Assembly: GCA_019247135.1 (NCBI GenBank)
Contig: JAFAPL010000921.1
Coordinates: 1 to 14,810 of the forward strand
Length of the DNA: 14,810 nt
Source: Chloroflexota bacterium
GTDB lineage: Bacteria > Chloroflexota > UBA6077 > CF-72
Direction: 5' to 3'
Shown: positions 6,049 to 12,172 of the stretch, one piece after another
How positions within the stretch are numbered: the stretch's first letter is position 1
Layout of the letters: the number at the start of each line of letters is the position of its first letter
The notes under the pieces: generated by a model
The model's input: only the letters and a program-made list of their open reading frames with translations
Told to the model about the DNA's origin: nothing
Database searches by the model: none
Made by a program: the position numbers and the translations under genes

Positions 6049-6681
6049 TCACGAAGTTGCGGCGCGCTGGCGGGCGCGCAGATATTCGGTCACGATGTCC
6101 TGGACGCTCGAAATGTCCTCGCGACTCGCAAGCAGCTGATCGACGGCCCGCTGTGCATCAGGTCGTTTCAGCCCCATCTGCACCAGCAGCAGAATTGCAT
6201 CGCCGCGGACGTCATCTTCGGCCCCGCGCCGACGCGTCGCCGGCCGCGGCGCAGCCTGCACGAACGGGCCAACCTTCTTGCGCAGACTGGCGATCATCTT
6301 TTCAGCTCCGTCGAGCGTGATGCCAGGGAGTCCATCGAGAAAGGCGCGGTTGCCGTCCTGAATGGCCGATGCAATCTGATCGATCGGCACGGCCATCGCT
6401 CTTGCGGCGCCACGCCCACCGATACGCGGCACGCTCTTCAGAAGCTCCCAGAAGGCTTTCTCTTCTGGCCTGAGAAAGCCGAACAACACTGGCCAGGGCT
6501 GGTCACGCCCGGCTTGCGCGCTGACGTACAGCAGCAGCTCGGAGTCCGGCCGTACGCTCGCGGTGAGCTCGCCGTCGACGATCGGCGGCAAAAACACCTC
6601 ATAGCCAACGCCTCCGACTTCGACGATGATGCCTTCGTCGCCTGCACGGCCTTTGTAGCTGCCGCGGAGGGAGCTATACAC
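6049..6681 (-). CDS. ruvA: Holliday junction binding protein RuvA
   Basis: A 210-residue product; RuvA tetramers hold the four-way junction open and recruit RuvB. The N-terminal OB-fold is clear (SLRGSYKG at the start, VEVGGVGYEVFLP at 20-32, WPVLFGFLRPEEKAFWELL at 63-81). Two helix-hairpin-helix segments follow at about 82-97 and 115-131, and the flexible linker leads to domain III (158-206: DAILLLVQMGLKRPDAQRAV), which binds RuvB. Compared with the usual GxG turns, the first reads VPRIGGRG and the second LPGITLDG, so one glycine is lost in each. The GTG start lies inside the last eight bases of ruvC, so the two are translationally coupled. Confidence 0.94.
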   Translation of the reverse strand: MYSSLRGSYKGRAGDEGIIVEVGGVGYEVFLPPIVDGELTASVRPDSELLLYVSAQAGRDQPWPVLFGFLRPEEKAFWELLKSVPRIGGRGAARAMAVPIDQIASAIQDGNRAFLDGLPGITLDGAEKMIASLRKKVGPFVQAAPRPATRRRGAEDDVRGDAILLLVQMGLKRPDAQRAVDQLLASREDISSVQDIVTEYLRARQRAATS

Positions 6682-7237
6682 GTGGACTCCAGGCGCGCGC
6701 CAGCAGATGCTCGGGCAAGCCGCGCGCGCGTCTGACCGACGCTGCAGGCCGGCCGGTGACGTTCAGAGCCGCCAGTGCGAGCGCGATCGCATCGCTCTCG
6801 TCAAGCCGCATTGCTGCATCGACGCGTGAGCCAGTCACGTGCTCGACCATGCTCTGCACCTGCTTCTTCGACGCGTGTCCATTGCCGGTGAGGCGTTGCT
6901 TCACGGTCGTCGCTGTCAGCGAGACGACCGGCAGCCCGGCTTCCTGCAGCACCAGGCAGATGACGCCGCGCATATGCGCCATGAGCAGCGCGCTGCGCGG
7001 ATGCCGCGGAGCAGTGAACACCTCCTCGAGCGCGACCACCCGCGGGTCGTGCTCGCGCAAGACACGCCGCAGCTCTGAGGCGCCCGCCGCCAGTCGCGCA
7101 GGCAGCTCGGCACTCGATGGCGGTGCAATCACACCGTGGCTGACGACCGTTGCCTGGCGCCCGTTGCTGTCCACGATGGCCCAACCCGTTCGGACCAATC
7201 CAGGGTCGACCCCCAGTGCGCGCGTGGCAGCGAACAT
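6674..7237 (-). CDS. ruvC: Holliday junction resolvase RuvC
   Basis: A 187-residue endonuclease that cuts the junction symmetrically. The RNase H-like fold has all four catalytic acids: Asp11 in LGVDPGLVRTGWA, Glu71 in VVALEEVF, and Asp146 and Asp149 in RLDESDAIALALA. The conserved helix PRHPRSALLMAHMRGV and VKQRLTGNGHASKKQV, which contacts DNA, are also intact. Family length is 160-190. The ATG start is 15 bases after the glycosyltransferase stop and the gene overlaps ruvA by eight bases, so it sits in a GT-C/ruvC/ruvA run. The order ruvC-ruvA-ruvB is the common one; the usual upstream partner yebC is not in this window. Confidence 0.96.
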   Translation of the reverse strand: MFAATRALGVDPGLVRTGWAIVDSNGRQATVVSHGVIAPPSSAELPARLAAGASELRRVLREHDPRVVALEEVFTAPRHPRSALLMAHMRGVICLVLQEAGLPVVSLTATTVKQRLTGNGHASKKQVQSMVEHVTGSRVDAAMRLDESDAIALALAALNVTGRPAASVRRARGLPEHLLARAWSPRV

Positions 7238-7252
7238 ACGTGCTACGTGCGA

Positions 7253-8716
7253 TTATAGGCGCCGCACGACCCTGTAACTCCCGTCATCAGCCACGGTGAC
7301 GAAGTTTGCGGCGAGCCACTGATCGAGTGCGGCGTTTGGCCCTGGTGGGCCCCAGGCCGACCGCCAGTAGTCCGAGACGACCACGACACTCACGTCTGTT
7401 CGTTGGAGATCGCCGATCAGCGTCTCGATCTGCACCGGAGATGCAGCTCCGGGATTCAGGTGATCGAAGCGTGTCGGATTGGGTCGATCCGCGAGCACGT
7501 ACACGAGCGGCGCCGTCGGATAGACGAAGATCGGCTCATTTGAGACGGATTCGTCCTGCACATGCTTCACTGCGTGCCCCAGATCGCTGGCCGTAGCTTG
7601 CGGCAGTTCGAGTCCGTACAGATCCGTACGTGCTGTGCGTACAAGATCTACGCGCTGAGTCATCGTGGGCCACGCGAGCAGGACGACGCAGGCGAGAGCA
7701 AGCGCACTCCAGATTCGCGGCAGTCGCTCCATCGCTGCCGCGCCGACAACCAGGAGCAGCGGCGCTGACCACTGCAGGTGCAACGTGTCCATGCGCGGAA
7801 ACTGCGTCAGGTACAGGCACATGCCTGCGAGCAGCAGCCATGTCGCTCGTCTTCGGAGGACGACCGTCCCGGCGATGAGGCAGGCCAGGGGCACGAGCAT
7901 CGTCGGCTCAGGCGGCGCGAACAGGTCCGCTACGTTGGCTGCGCCAACGAAACCAGCCAGCAACTTCACGTCTCCGACACCGATGGCCAGCGGTACCAGC
8001 CAGAGCGCGGTGGCTGTGCCGAACGCGGCCACGGGTAGCAGCGCGCGTCGGTTCAAGCCGCAGCGCAGCAGCAGGGCGCCGAGGATGAACACGCCAGTAT
8101 TCTGCTTGAAGGCGTAGGATCCGGCGGCCGCGAGGCCAGCGGCAACGAGCCAGCGTGCCGAGATGCCGCGCGTCAGGCACCACACTGCGACGAGCGCGAA
8201 GGCAGTGCTGAGCCACCCGGGATGGGGCTCCCACCGAACCGGTGCGTCGTCGAACGCAAGCAGCAAGACGACACCAGGTAGCGCGGCCCAGAGCGGGTTT
8301 TTCACCAGCGGGCGAGCCAGCACGTACATCATCCCCACTAGCGCGGCGCGTCCGCCGAGCGCGAGCAGTCGTGCCCCGAGCAGCCACACTCCACCGTGCA
8401 GCCAGAACAGCAGCACGTGCAGGTAGGTCAGGCCGGGCGTGTAGAGCGACTCGAAGTCGCGGTACGGCAACTGGTCGTATCTATAGATGCGGGTCGCCTG
8501 CTGGAGAAAGTAGCCCTCGTCGAGATCGTCGATACCGACCTGTAACACGGCTGCCTCGGCTGTGATGCACGCCAGCAGCACACCCAGCGCGATCGCCTCC
8601 AGGGAAAAAGATGCCGCGGATCGTTGCCGTCCCGCCCCGCGGAGTCGCAGACGGAGCGCGGGGGTCGTCGGTGAATCGACCCGCTCGATGCGTGGGCGCT
8701 GGGCGACCGCCTGCAC
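7253..8716 (-). CDS. GT-C type integral membrane glycosyltransferase (PMT/ArnT-like)
   Basis: The product has about 487 residues and about ten hydrophobic helices. Near the N-terminus, after the first helix, comes DDLDEGYFLQQATRIYRYDQ (acidic pair at about 64-67), then YRDFESLYTPGLTYLHVLLF; an acidic motif in the first outer loop is the signature of GT-C enzymes that use lipid-linked sugars, such as the RgtA/PMT_2 group. The final 120 residues form a soluble extracytoplasmic domain (IFVYPTAPLVYVLADRPNP, then VVVVSDYWRSAWGP). The acceptor is unknown; envelope glycan or protein glycosylation is likely. The open frame extends back to 8920, but that would overlap the divergent CBS gene; GTG 8716 is preferred and GTG 8791 is possible. 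Neither has a clear ribosome site. It stands directly ahead of ruvC. Confidence 0.8.
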   Translation of the reverse strand: MQAVAQRPRIERVDSPTTPALRLRLRGAGRQRSAASFSLEAIALGVLLACITAEAAVLQVGIDDLDEGYFLQQATRIYRYDQLPYRDFESLYTPGLTYLHVLLFWLHGGVWLLGARLLALGGRAALVGMMYVLARPLVKNPLWAALPGVVLLLAFDDAPVRWEPHPGWLSTAFALVAVWCLTRGISARWLVAAGLAAAGSYAFKQNTGVFILGALLLRCGLNRRALLPVAAFGTATALWLVPLAIGVGDVKLLAGFVGAANVADLFAPPEPTMLVPLACLIAGTVVLRRRATWLLLAGMCLYLTQFPRMDTLHLQWSAPLLLVVGAAAMERLPRIWSALALACVVLLAWPTMTQRVDLVRTARTDLYGLELPQATASDLGHAVKHVQDESVSNEPIFVYPTAPLVYVLADRPNPTRFDHLNPGAASPVQIETLIGDLQRTDVSVVVVSDYWRSAWGPPGPNAALDQWLAANFVTVADDGSYRVVRRL

Positions 8717-8760
8717 ACTTAGATGTACCGCTGGCGCGCTCCAGCCGGCGAGGAATGCGC

Positions 8761-8766
8761 CATAAT
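8761..8766 (+). promoter_or_regulatory. Candidate -10 CATAAT for the CBS-domain gene
   Basis: CATAAT lies 27 bases ahead of the CBS gene start and matches five of six TATAAT positions. The expected -35 region is GC-rich with no clear match. Read on the other strand the same site gives CATTAT or ATTATG, so it may be shared by the divergent glycosyltransferase. Confidence 0.3.
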
Positions 8767-8778
8767 GTCGCGATTGCT

Positions 8779-8784
8779 GGAGGG
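8779..8784 (+). promoter_or_regulatory. Shine-Dalgarno GGAGGG deciding the ATG start at 8793
   Basis: GGAGGG ends eight bases before ATG 8793. It supports this start for the CBS-domain protein and therefore argues that the opposing glycosyltransferase begins downstream of (to the left of) this point. Confidence 0.7.
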
Positions 8785-8792
8785 CATCCACG

Positions 8793-9530
8793 ATGCGGCG
8801 GGTGAATATCCAGGCAGCGTTCCTGGGTGAAGGCGGGGACTCGGACGACGGTGACGAGGAAGGGCTCGGTCTGGCGGTTCGGGGTGGCGAGGTAGTCCTC
8901 GTCGTGCCGGCCGGCACCACCGAAGGGCGGGCGGTCGAGCGAGCCTCTATGTTGCGCGGTTCACTGCGCCTGGAGACCGGCCGTGTGCTGACCTTCGAAA
9001 TCCACGATGGCGCGGTCGGTGCGTTCTTCGAGGACGAGCCAGTCGAGCTGTTCGATCGGCGCGAGGAGTCGCCCGGTGACGGCCTTTCCAGCGTGAGCGC
9101 GAAATCTGTTCATCGCGATACGTTCGGCGGCGCCGAAGCTCTGCAAGGAACGGCAGCGACGGCTCGCGATGTGATGGTTGCGAATGTGATCAGCGTGGGG
9201 CCTCAGGATAGCGTCGACGAGGCGGCGCGACTGCTCACGTTCCATGACGTCAGTGGGCTGCCCGTGTGCAAGGACGGCCGTGTCATGGGTGTCGTGAGCG
9301 AGGCGGACCTGATCGGCAAGACTGGCACGACCGTGGGCGAGGTCATGACTGCGCCAGCCGTGACGGTGAGCGAGACGACCGGCCTCGAAAAAGTCGCTCA
9401 TCTGTTAACAGACCAGCGCATCCGCCGCGTACCCGTGGTCGACTCAGACGGCCGGCTGGTCGGAATCGTGAGCCGCCGCGACGTGCTGCACTGGGCCGCT
9501 AGCCGCGTCAGCGCGCCCGCCCAGCGCTAG
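8793..9530 (+). CDS. CBS-domain pair protein with an unassigned N-terminal domain
   Basis: A 245-residue protein. Residues about 125-236 hold two CBS motifs in tandem: ARDVMVANVISVGPQDSVDE to GVVSEADLIGK, and VGEVMTAPAVTVSE to IRRVPVVDSDGRLVGIVSRRD. CBS pairs form a Bateman module that binds adenine nucleotides and switches activity of attached or partner proteins. The two are unusually close: only about eight residues separate ADLIGK from VGEVM. Residues 1-97 are acidic near the start (EGGDSDDGDEEG), then strand-rich (VRGGEVVLVVPAG, LETGRVLTFEIHDG); I do not recognise them. Start ATG 8793 has a good ribosome site. Its stop codon overlaps the stop of the opposing zinc-ribbon gene in the palindrome CTAG. 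Regulatory role is inferred; the partner is unknown. Confidence 0.85.
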   Translation: MRRVNIQAAFLGEGGDSDDGDEEGLGLAVRGGEVVLVVPAGTTEGRAVERASMLRGSLRLETGRVLTFEIHDGAVGAFFEDEPVELFDRREESPGDGLSSVSAKSVHRDTFGGAEALQGTAATARDVMVANVISVGPQDSVDEAARLLTFHDVSGLPVCKDGRVMGVVSEADLIGKTGTTVGEVMTAPAVTVSETTGLEKVAHLLTDQRIRRVPVVDSDGRLVGIVSRRDVLHWAASRVSAPAQR

Positions 9531-9784
9531 TCGTCCCTGCGCACGGATTCGGCCGATACCCCGTTCGCATCTGCGCCGCGGATGATCTCCACCAGGTGGG
9601 ACCCAAAGTAGTCCCAGCGGAACAGAGCTCCACACACGCCACAGCGCAAATCCAGCAGGCGTCCACGCAAGTCGGGCCGCCATGGCGACGGCGTGCCGCC
9701 ATCCATCGCGGCGCGAGTGCTGTAGAGCTGTTCCGGCGACGGCTCGTTCACGCCGCAACTTGGGCAGGCGCGGGGATACACCAT
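9527..9784 (-). CDS. Small zinc-ribbon-like protein of unknown function
   Basis: An 85-residue protein from ATG 9784. It carries CPSC at 7-10 and CGVC at 48-51, the spacing of a treble-clef or zinc-ribbon metal site, followed by GALFRWDYFGSHLVEIIRG. I do not recognise a named family. A longer open frame on the same strand reaches 9979, but the added N-terminus is Arg-rich, lacks family-like order and would overlap the methyltransferase gene. There is no obvious ribosome site before ATG 9784, or before the GTG that follows it directly. The gene is tail-to-tail with the CBS gene, both stops being TAG in a shared CTAG, and head-to-head with the methyltransferase (29 bases between starts). The cysteine pairs make a real gene likely. 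Confidence 0.6.
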   Translation of the reverse strand: MVYPRACPSCGVNEPSPEQLYSTRAAMDGGTPSPWRPDLRGRLLDLRCGVCGALFRWDYFGSHLVEIIRGADANGVSAESVRRDD

Positions 9785-9813
9785 GCGCCGCGCAGGGTAG
9801 CCGGCTGGCCGAC

Positions 9814-10725
9814 GTGTTTCAATCTGCCTGCTTGTCAGGCCAACGGTCCCGCTTCGAGCGCCGCAAACCTGAAAACCCGGTAACTCGTCGCGACGAGGCG
9901 CTCGCCTTCGTCGCAGACGAGACCACCTGGCGGCCACCCGACTGGTTCTCCAATGTTTCCGTCGTGCTGGTCGAGACAACGGACCCGGTCAATGTCGGTG
10001 GGGTCGTTCGCGCGATGGCCAACACAGGCTTCGTGAATCTGCGCCTGGTGAACCCCGTCGACTTCGATCCGTGGCACGTCGTCGGAGTTGCGCATTACAC
10101 GCAGCACATCATCGACGCGACGCAGGTGTTCTCGTCCTTACCGAACGCTGTAGCGGACGCCTCGTTCGTGCTTGGCCTGACCGGCAAGCACCAGCGTGTC
10201 GAACGCAACGCACTGCCTTTGCACCAGGCGGTCGAGCGCCTTGCGGCCGCGGCCCAGGCGGGGGATCGTGTGGCCGTGGTTCTCGGCCGCGAGGATCACG
10301 GGCTGACCAACACCATGCTGGACGCCTGTCACTTCGTAACGACGATCCCGACCAACCCCGCGTACCCGTCGCTCAACCTGGCTCAGGCCACGCTGTTGAC
10401 GCTCTACCAGGTGTTTACGCTTGCCGAGGGGCAGGATCAGCCGTTCCGTCCACCACGCCGCGCAGCGCCGCCCGCGACCTCTGCTTTGCTGGAAGACCTG
10501 CTTGCTGACCTGGAGCGCACACTGGAAGCGATCGAGTTTCTCGTGCATCGTCCCCGCGCATCGACGCTGCGATCCTTGCGCGTGGTCTTCTATCGGGCAC
10601 GCCTCGACCAGCGCGAAGCTTCTCTGCTGCGCGCCATCGCCATCGAAGTCCGAAAGTTTCTGAAGCACCACGGGGCCATCAGCCAGGTCGGCCAGATTGG
10701 GAATACACCTGACCACGAGCACTGA
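9814..10725 (+). CDS. SpoU-family RNA 2'-O-methyltransferase, TrmJ-like
   Basis: A SAM-dependent enzyme of the SPOUT class, about 303 residues. The three SpoU motifs are clear: motif 1 DPVNVGGVVRAMANTGF (57-73, Asn60 and Arg66), motif 2 VVLGREDHGLTN (155-166) and motif 3 IPTNPAYPSLNLAQATLL (178-195). GRE..GLTN and IPTNP.Y.SLNLAQA are hallmarks of TrmJ, which methylates the ribose of nucleotide 32 in tRNA anticodon loops. The C-terminal helical tail (221-285) is also seen in TrmJ proteins. Residues 1-46 are an Arg-rich N-terminal extension ahead of the usual start of the domain (NVSVVLVETT). The start is uncertain: GTG 9814 is chosen because a longer frame to 9682 would overlap the opposing zinc-ribbon gene; TTG 9832 is the next option and no ribosome site is convincing. 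Confidence 0.88.
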   Translation: MFQSACLSGQRSRFERRKPENPVTRRDEALAFVADETTWRPPDWFSNVSVVLVETTDPVNVGGVVRAMANTGFVNLRLVNPVDFDPWHVVGVAHYTQHIIDATQVFSSLPNAVADASFVLGLTGKHQRVERNALPLHQAVERLAAAAQAGDRVAVVLGREDHGLTNTMLDACHFVTTIPTNPAYPSLNLAQATLLTLYQVFTLAEGQDQPFRPPRRAAPPATSALLEDLLADLERTLEAIEFLVHRPRASTLRSLRVVFYRARLDQREASLLRAIAIEVRKFLKHHGAISQVGQIGNTPDHEH

Positions 10726-10758
10726 GCCGCTACGCTGAGCGCACGCCAGGACGTGCGG

Positions 10759-10989
10759 ATGGATCTGCTCCAGCCGACGAACACGCAGACGCAGTGCCCG
10801 TACAAAGGTCGGGCGGTGTACTGGTCGATTCGCGCGGGTGGTGAGGTCCGCAAGGACCTTGTCTGGAGCTATCCGTTCCCGATTCCGGAATGTCCCAAGA
10901 TCGAAAACCTGATGGCGTTCTACAACGAAAAGGTCGACATCATCGTCGACGGGGAATTGCAGGAGCGACCCAGAACCCGGTGGTCCTGA
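10759..10989 (+). CDS. DUF427 domain protein, short form lacking the N-terminal strands
   Basis: A 76-residue product (DLLQPTNTQTQCPYKGRAVYWS, then DLVWSYPFPIPECPKIENL, AFYNEKVDIIVDGELQERPR) that matches the central and C-terminal part of DUF427/NTP_transf_9 proteins almost motif by motif, ending in the family's usual RTRWS. Typical members have 90-120 residues and start with a further 30-40 residues of beta strand. Here the frame upstream is closed by the methyltransferase stop at 10725, and only QDVRM before the ATG still looks family-like. AGGA seven bases before ATG 10759 is a reasonable ribosome site; GTG 10753 is possible. It may be an intact short protein, or the remnant of a gene whose 5' end was lost. 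The function of the family is unknown. Confidence 0.75.
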   Translation: MDLLQPTNTQTQCPYKGRAVYWSIRAGGEVRKDLVWSYPFPIPECPKIENLMAFYNEKVDIIVDGELQERPRTRWS

Positions 10990-11007
10990 GGGCGCTGTTC
11001 GCGCCTC
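10988..11007 (+). terminator. Weak hairpin at the DUF427 stop
   Basis: GAGG and CGC (with one bulged G) can pair with GCG and CCTC around a TGTTC loop, starting inside the stop codon. The sequence after it is A-rich, not T-rich, so this is at best a weak terminator or mRNA end-stabilising stem. Confidence 0.3.
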
Positions 11008-11068
11008 AAAACACAACCACCTCTGGGGCCAAAAACGGGCTCGCCGCGAGCTTCCTTGGGTTACGCTG

Positions 11069-11105
11069 CTGGTAGAGCCCTTCAATGCAGAGCCGGCTCT
11101 ACCAG
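11069..11105 (+). promoter_or_regulatory. Nested hairpin abutting the MBL ribosome-binding site
   Basis: CTGGTAGAGCC (11069-11079) is a perfect 11-base inverted repeat of GGCTCTACCAG (11095-11105), with a 15-base loop. The loop end holds a second AGAGCC (11089-11094), so GGCTCT can pair either with the distant or with the adjacent copy; the inner form is a perfect 12-base palindrome, 11089-11100. The last base of the stem is the first G of GGGAG (11105-11109), the ribosome site seven bases ahead of TTG 11117. This is the layout of a leader in which two folds could change access to the ribosome site, but a terminator of the upstream gene or a dispersed palindrome fits too. No T-run follows. 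Confidence 0.6.
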
Positions 11106-11116
11106 GGAGTCAGCGT

Positions 11117-12172
11117 TTGACCCATAGCTCCGTCCTTCGTGCCGCTCCGGCACTGCCCGAACGAGCCGAGCTCCTGCCGGGCATCTGGCGGCTTCCCCTG
11201 CCGCTCCGCGATAGCCCCCTCGGTCACGTGAATACGTACCTGGTGCGCTCGGACGAGGGATACCTGCTCGTCGATTGCGGCTGGGACACTGCCGACACTC
11301 TCCATGCACTCGAGGGCCATCTGCGCGTCCTGGACGTCAAGTTTTCAGACGTGCGCCACCTGGTGGTGACGCATATTCATCCTGACCATTACGGCCTTGC
11401 GGGACGGCTGCGCGAGATCACGAACGCCGACCTCAGCTTTCACCGCCTCGAGCGCCTGTACATCGAGTCGCGCTACGCCGACGCCGACGAGCTCCTCGCC
11501 GAGATGCGCGAATGGCTCCGCTTGAACGGCACGCCGCAGGAGGAGCTGGACCGGCTGAACCGCGGCAGCACGAGCATGATGGAGCGCGTGCAGATAGCGT
11601 TTCCCGACCGCGTGCTGGATGGCGGCGAAGAAATCACGTGTGGACGCTTCTCATTCAAAGTGATCTGGACGCCGGGCCACTCCGCCGGCCACATCTGCCT
11701 GTTCGACAGCTCCAGAAAGGTCCTGCTTTCGGGTGACCACGTGCTGCCGCACATCACGCCATCGGTCGGCCTGCACGTGCGCGCGGCGAGCAATCCGCTG
11801 GCGGATTACATTGACTCGCTTCACCTGATCGGTCGACTCGAAGCCGAACTGGTGCTTCCTGGCCACGGCGACCCGTTCCAGGGGTTGCCGGAGCGAACCG
11901 CGAGGTTGCTGGAGCATCATCAGCGCCGCCTGGACGAGATTCTCCAGTTGCTCGCAGCTGAGCCCGTGAGCCACTCGGCATACGAAGTGGCTACTCGAAT
12001 GCACTGGGGCCGTCGCCGGACCTGGGACGATCTGAGCGGATTCGAGCGTCGACTCGCCGTCACCGAGGCGCTGGCGCACGTCGAGCTACTGCACGCTCGC
12101 GGCCAGGTACACAAGGTGTGTACTGACGGAAGCATTCGGTACACATTGCCCGAGGATCAGACTTCGCAATGA
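11117..12172 (+). CDS. MBL-fold metallo-hydrolase with C-terminal winged helix
   Basis: A 351-residue metallo-beta-lactamase fold enzyme of the glyoxalase II / beta-lactamase-like (LACTB2, BLACT-WH) group. The metal ligands are present: THIHPDHYGLAG (His86, His88, Asp90, His91), TPGHSAGHICLF (His188), LLSGDHVLP (Asp207) and VLPGHGDPF (His250), enough for two metal ions. Residues about 265-345 are a helical winged-helix tail (HHQRRLDEILQLL, then ALAHVELLHARGQV) typical of this branch. Start TTG 11117 is backed by GGGAG seven bases upstream. Substrate unknown; known members hydrolyse thioesters, RNA or lactones. Its stop overlaps the oxidase start (ATGA), so the two proteins are made from one message. 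Confidence 0.9.
   Translation: MTHSSVLRAAPALPERAELLPGIWRLPLPLRDSPLGHVNTYLVRSDEGYLLVDCGWDTADTLHALEGHLRVLDVKFSDVRHLVVTHIHPDHYGLAGRLREITNADLSFHRLERLYIESRYADADELLAEMREWLRLNGTPQEELDRLNRGSTSMMERVQIAFPDRVLDGGEEITCGRFSFKVIWTPGHSAGHICLFDSSRKVLLSGDHVLPHITPSVGLHVRAASNPLADYIDSLHLIGRLEAELVLPGHGDPFQGLPERTARLLEHHQRRLDEILQLLAAEPVSHSAYEVATRMHWGRRRTWDDLSGFERRLAVTEALAHVELLHARGQVHKVCTDGSIRYTLPEDQTSQ

Noticed and set aside
8717..8920. N-terminal extension of the glycosyltransferase to 8920
   Set aside because: Pro/Ser/Arg-rich, unlike the rest of the protein, and overlapping the well-supported start of the CBS gene on the other strand.
9682..9813. Upstream extension of the methyltransferase frame to 9682
   Set aside because: It overlaps the cysteine-containing zinc-ribbon gene and adds non-family Arg-rich sequence before the SpoU domain.
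11066..11105. tRNA-like piece (GGTAGAGC resembles a D-arm)
   Set aside because: No anticodon arm, T-arm or acceptor stem follows; the sequence is better explained as a plain inverted repeat.
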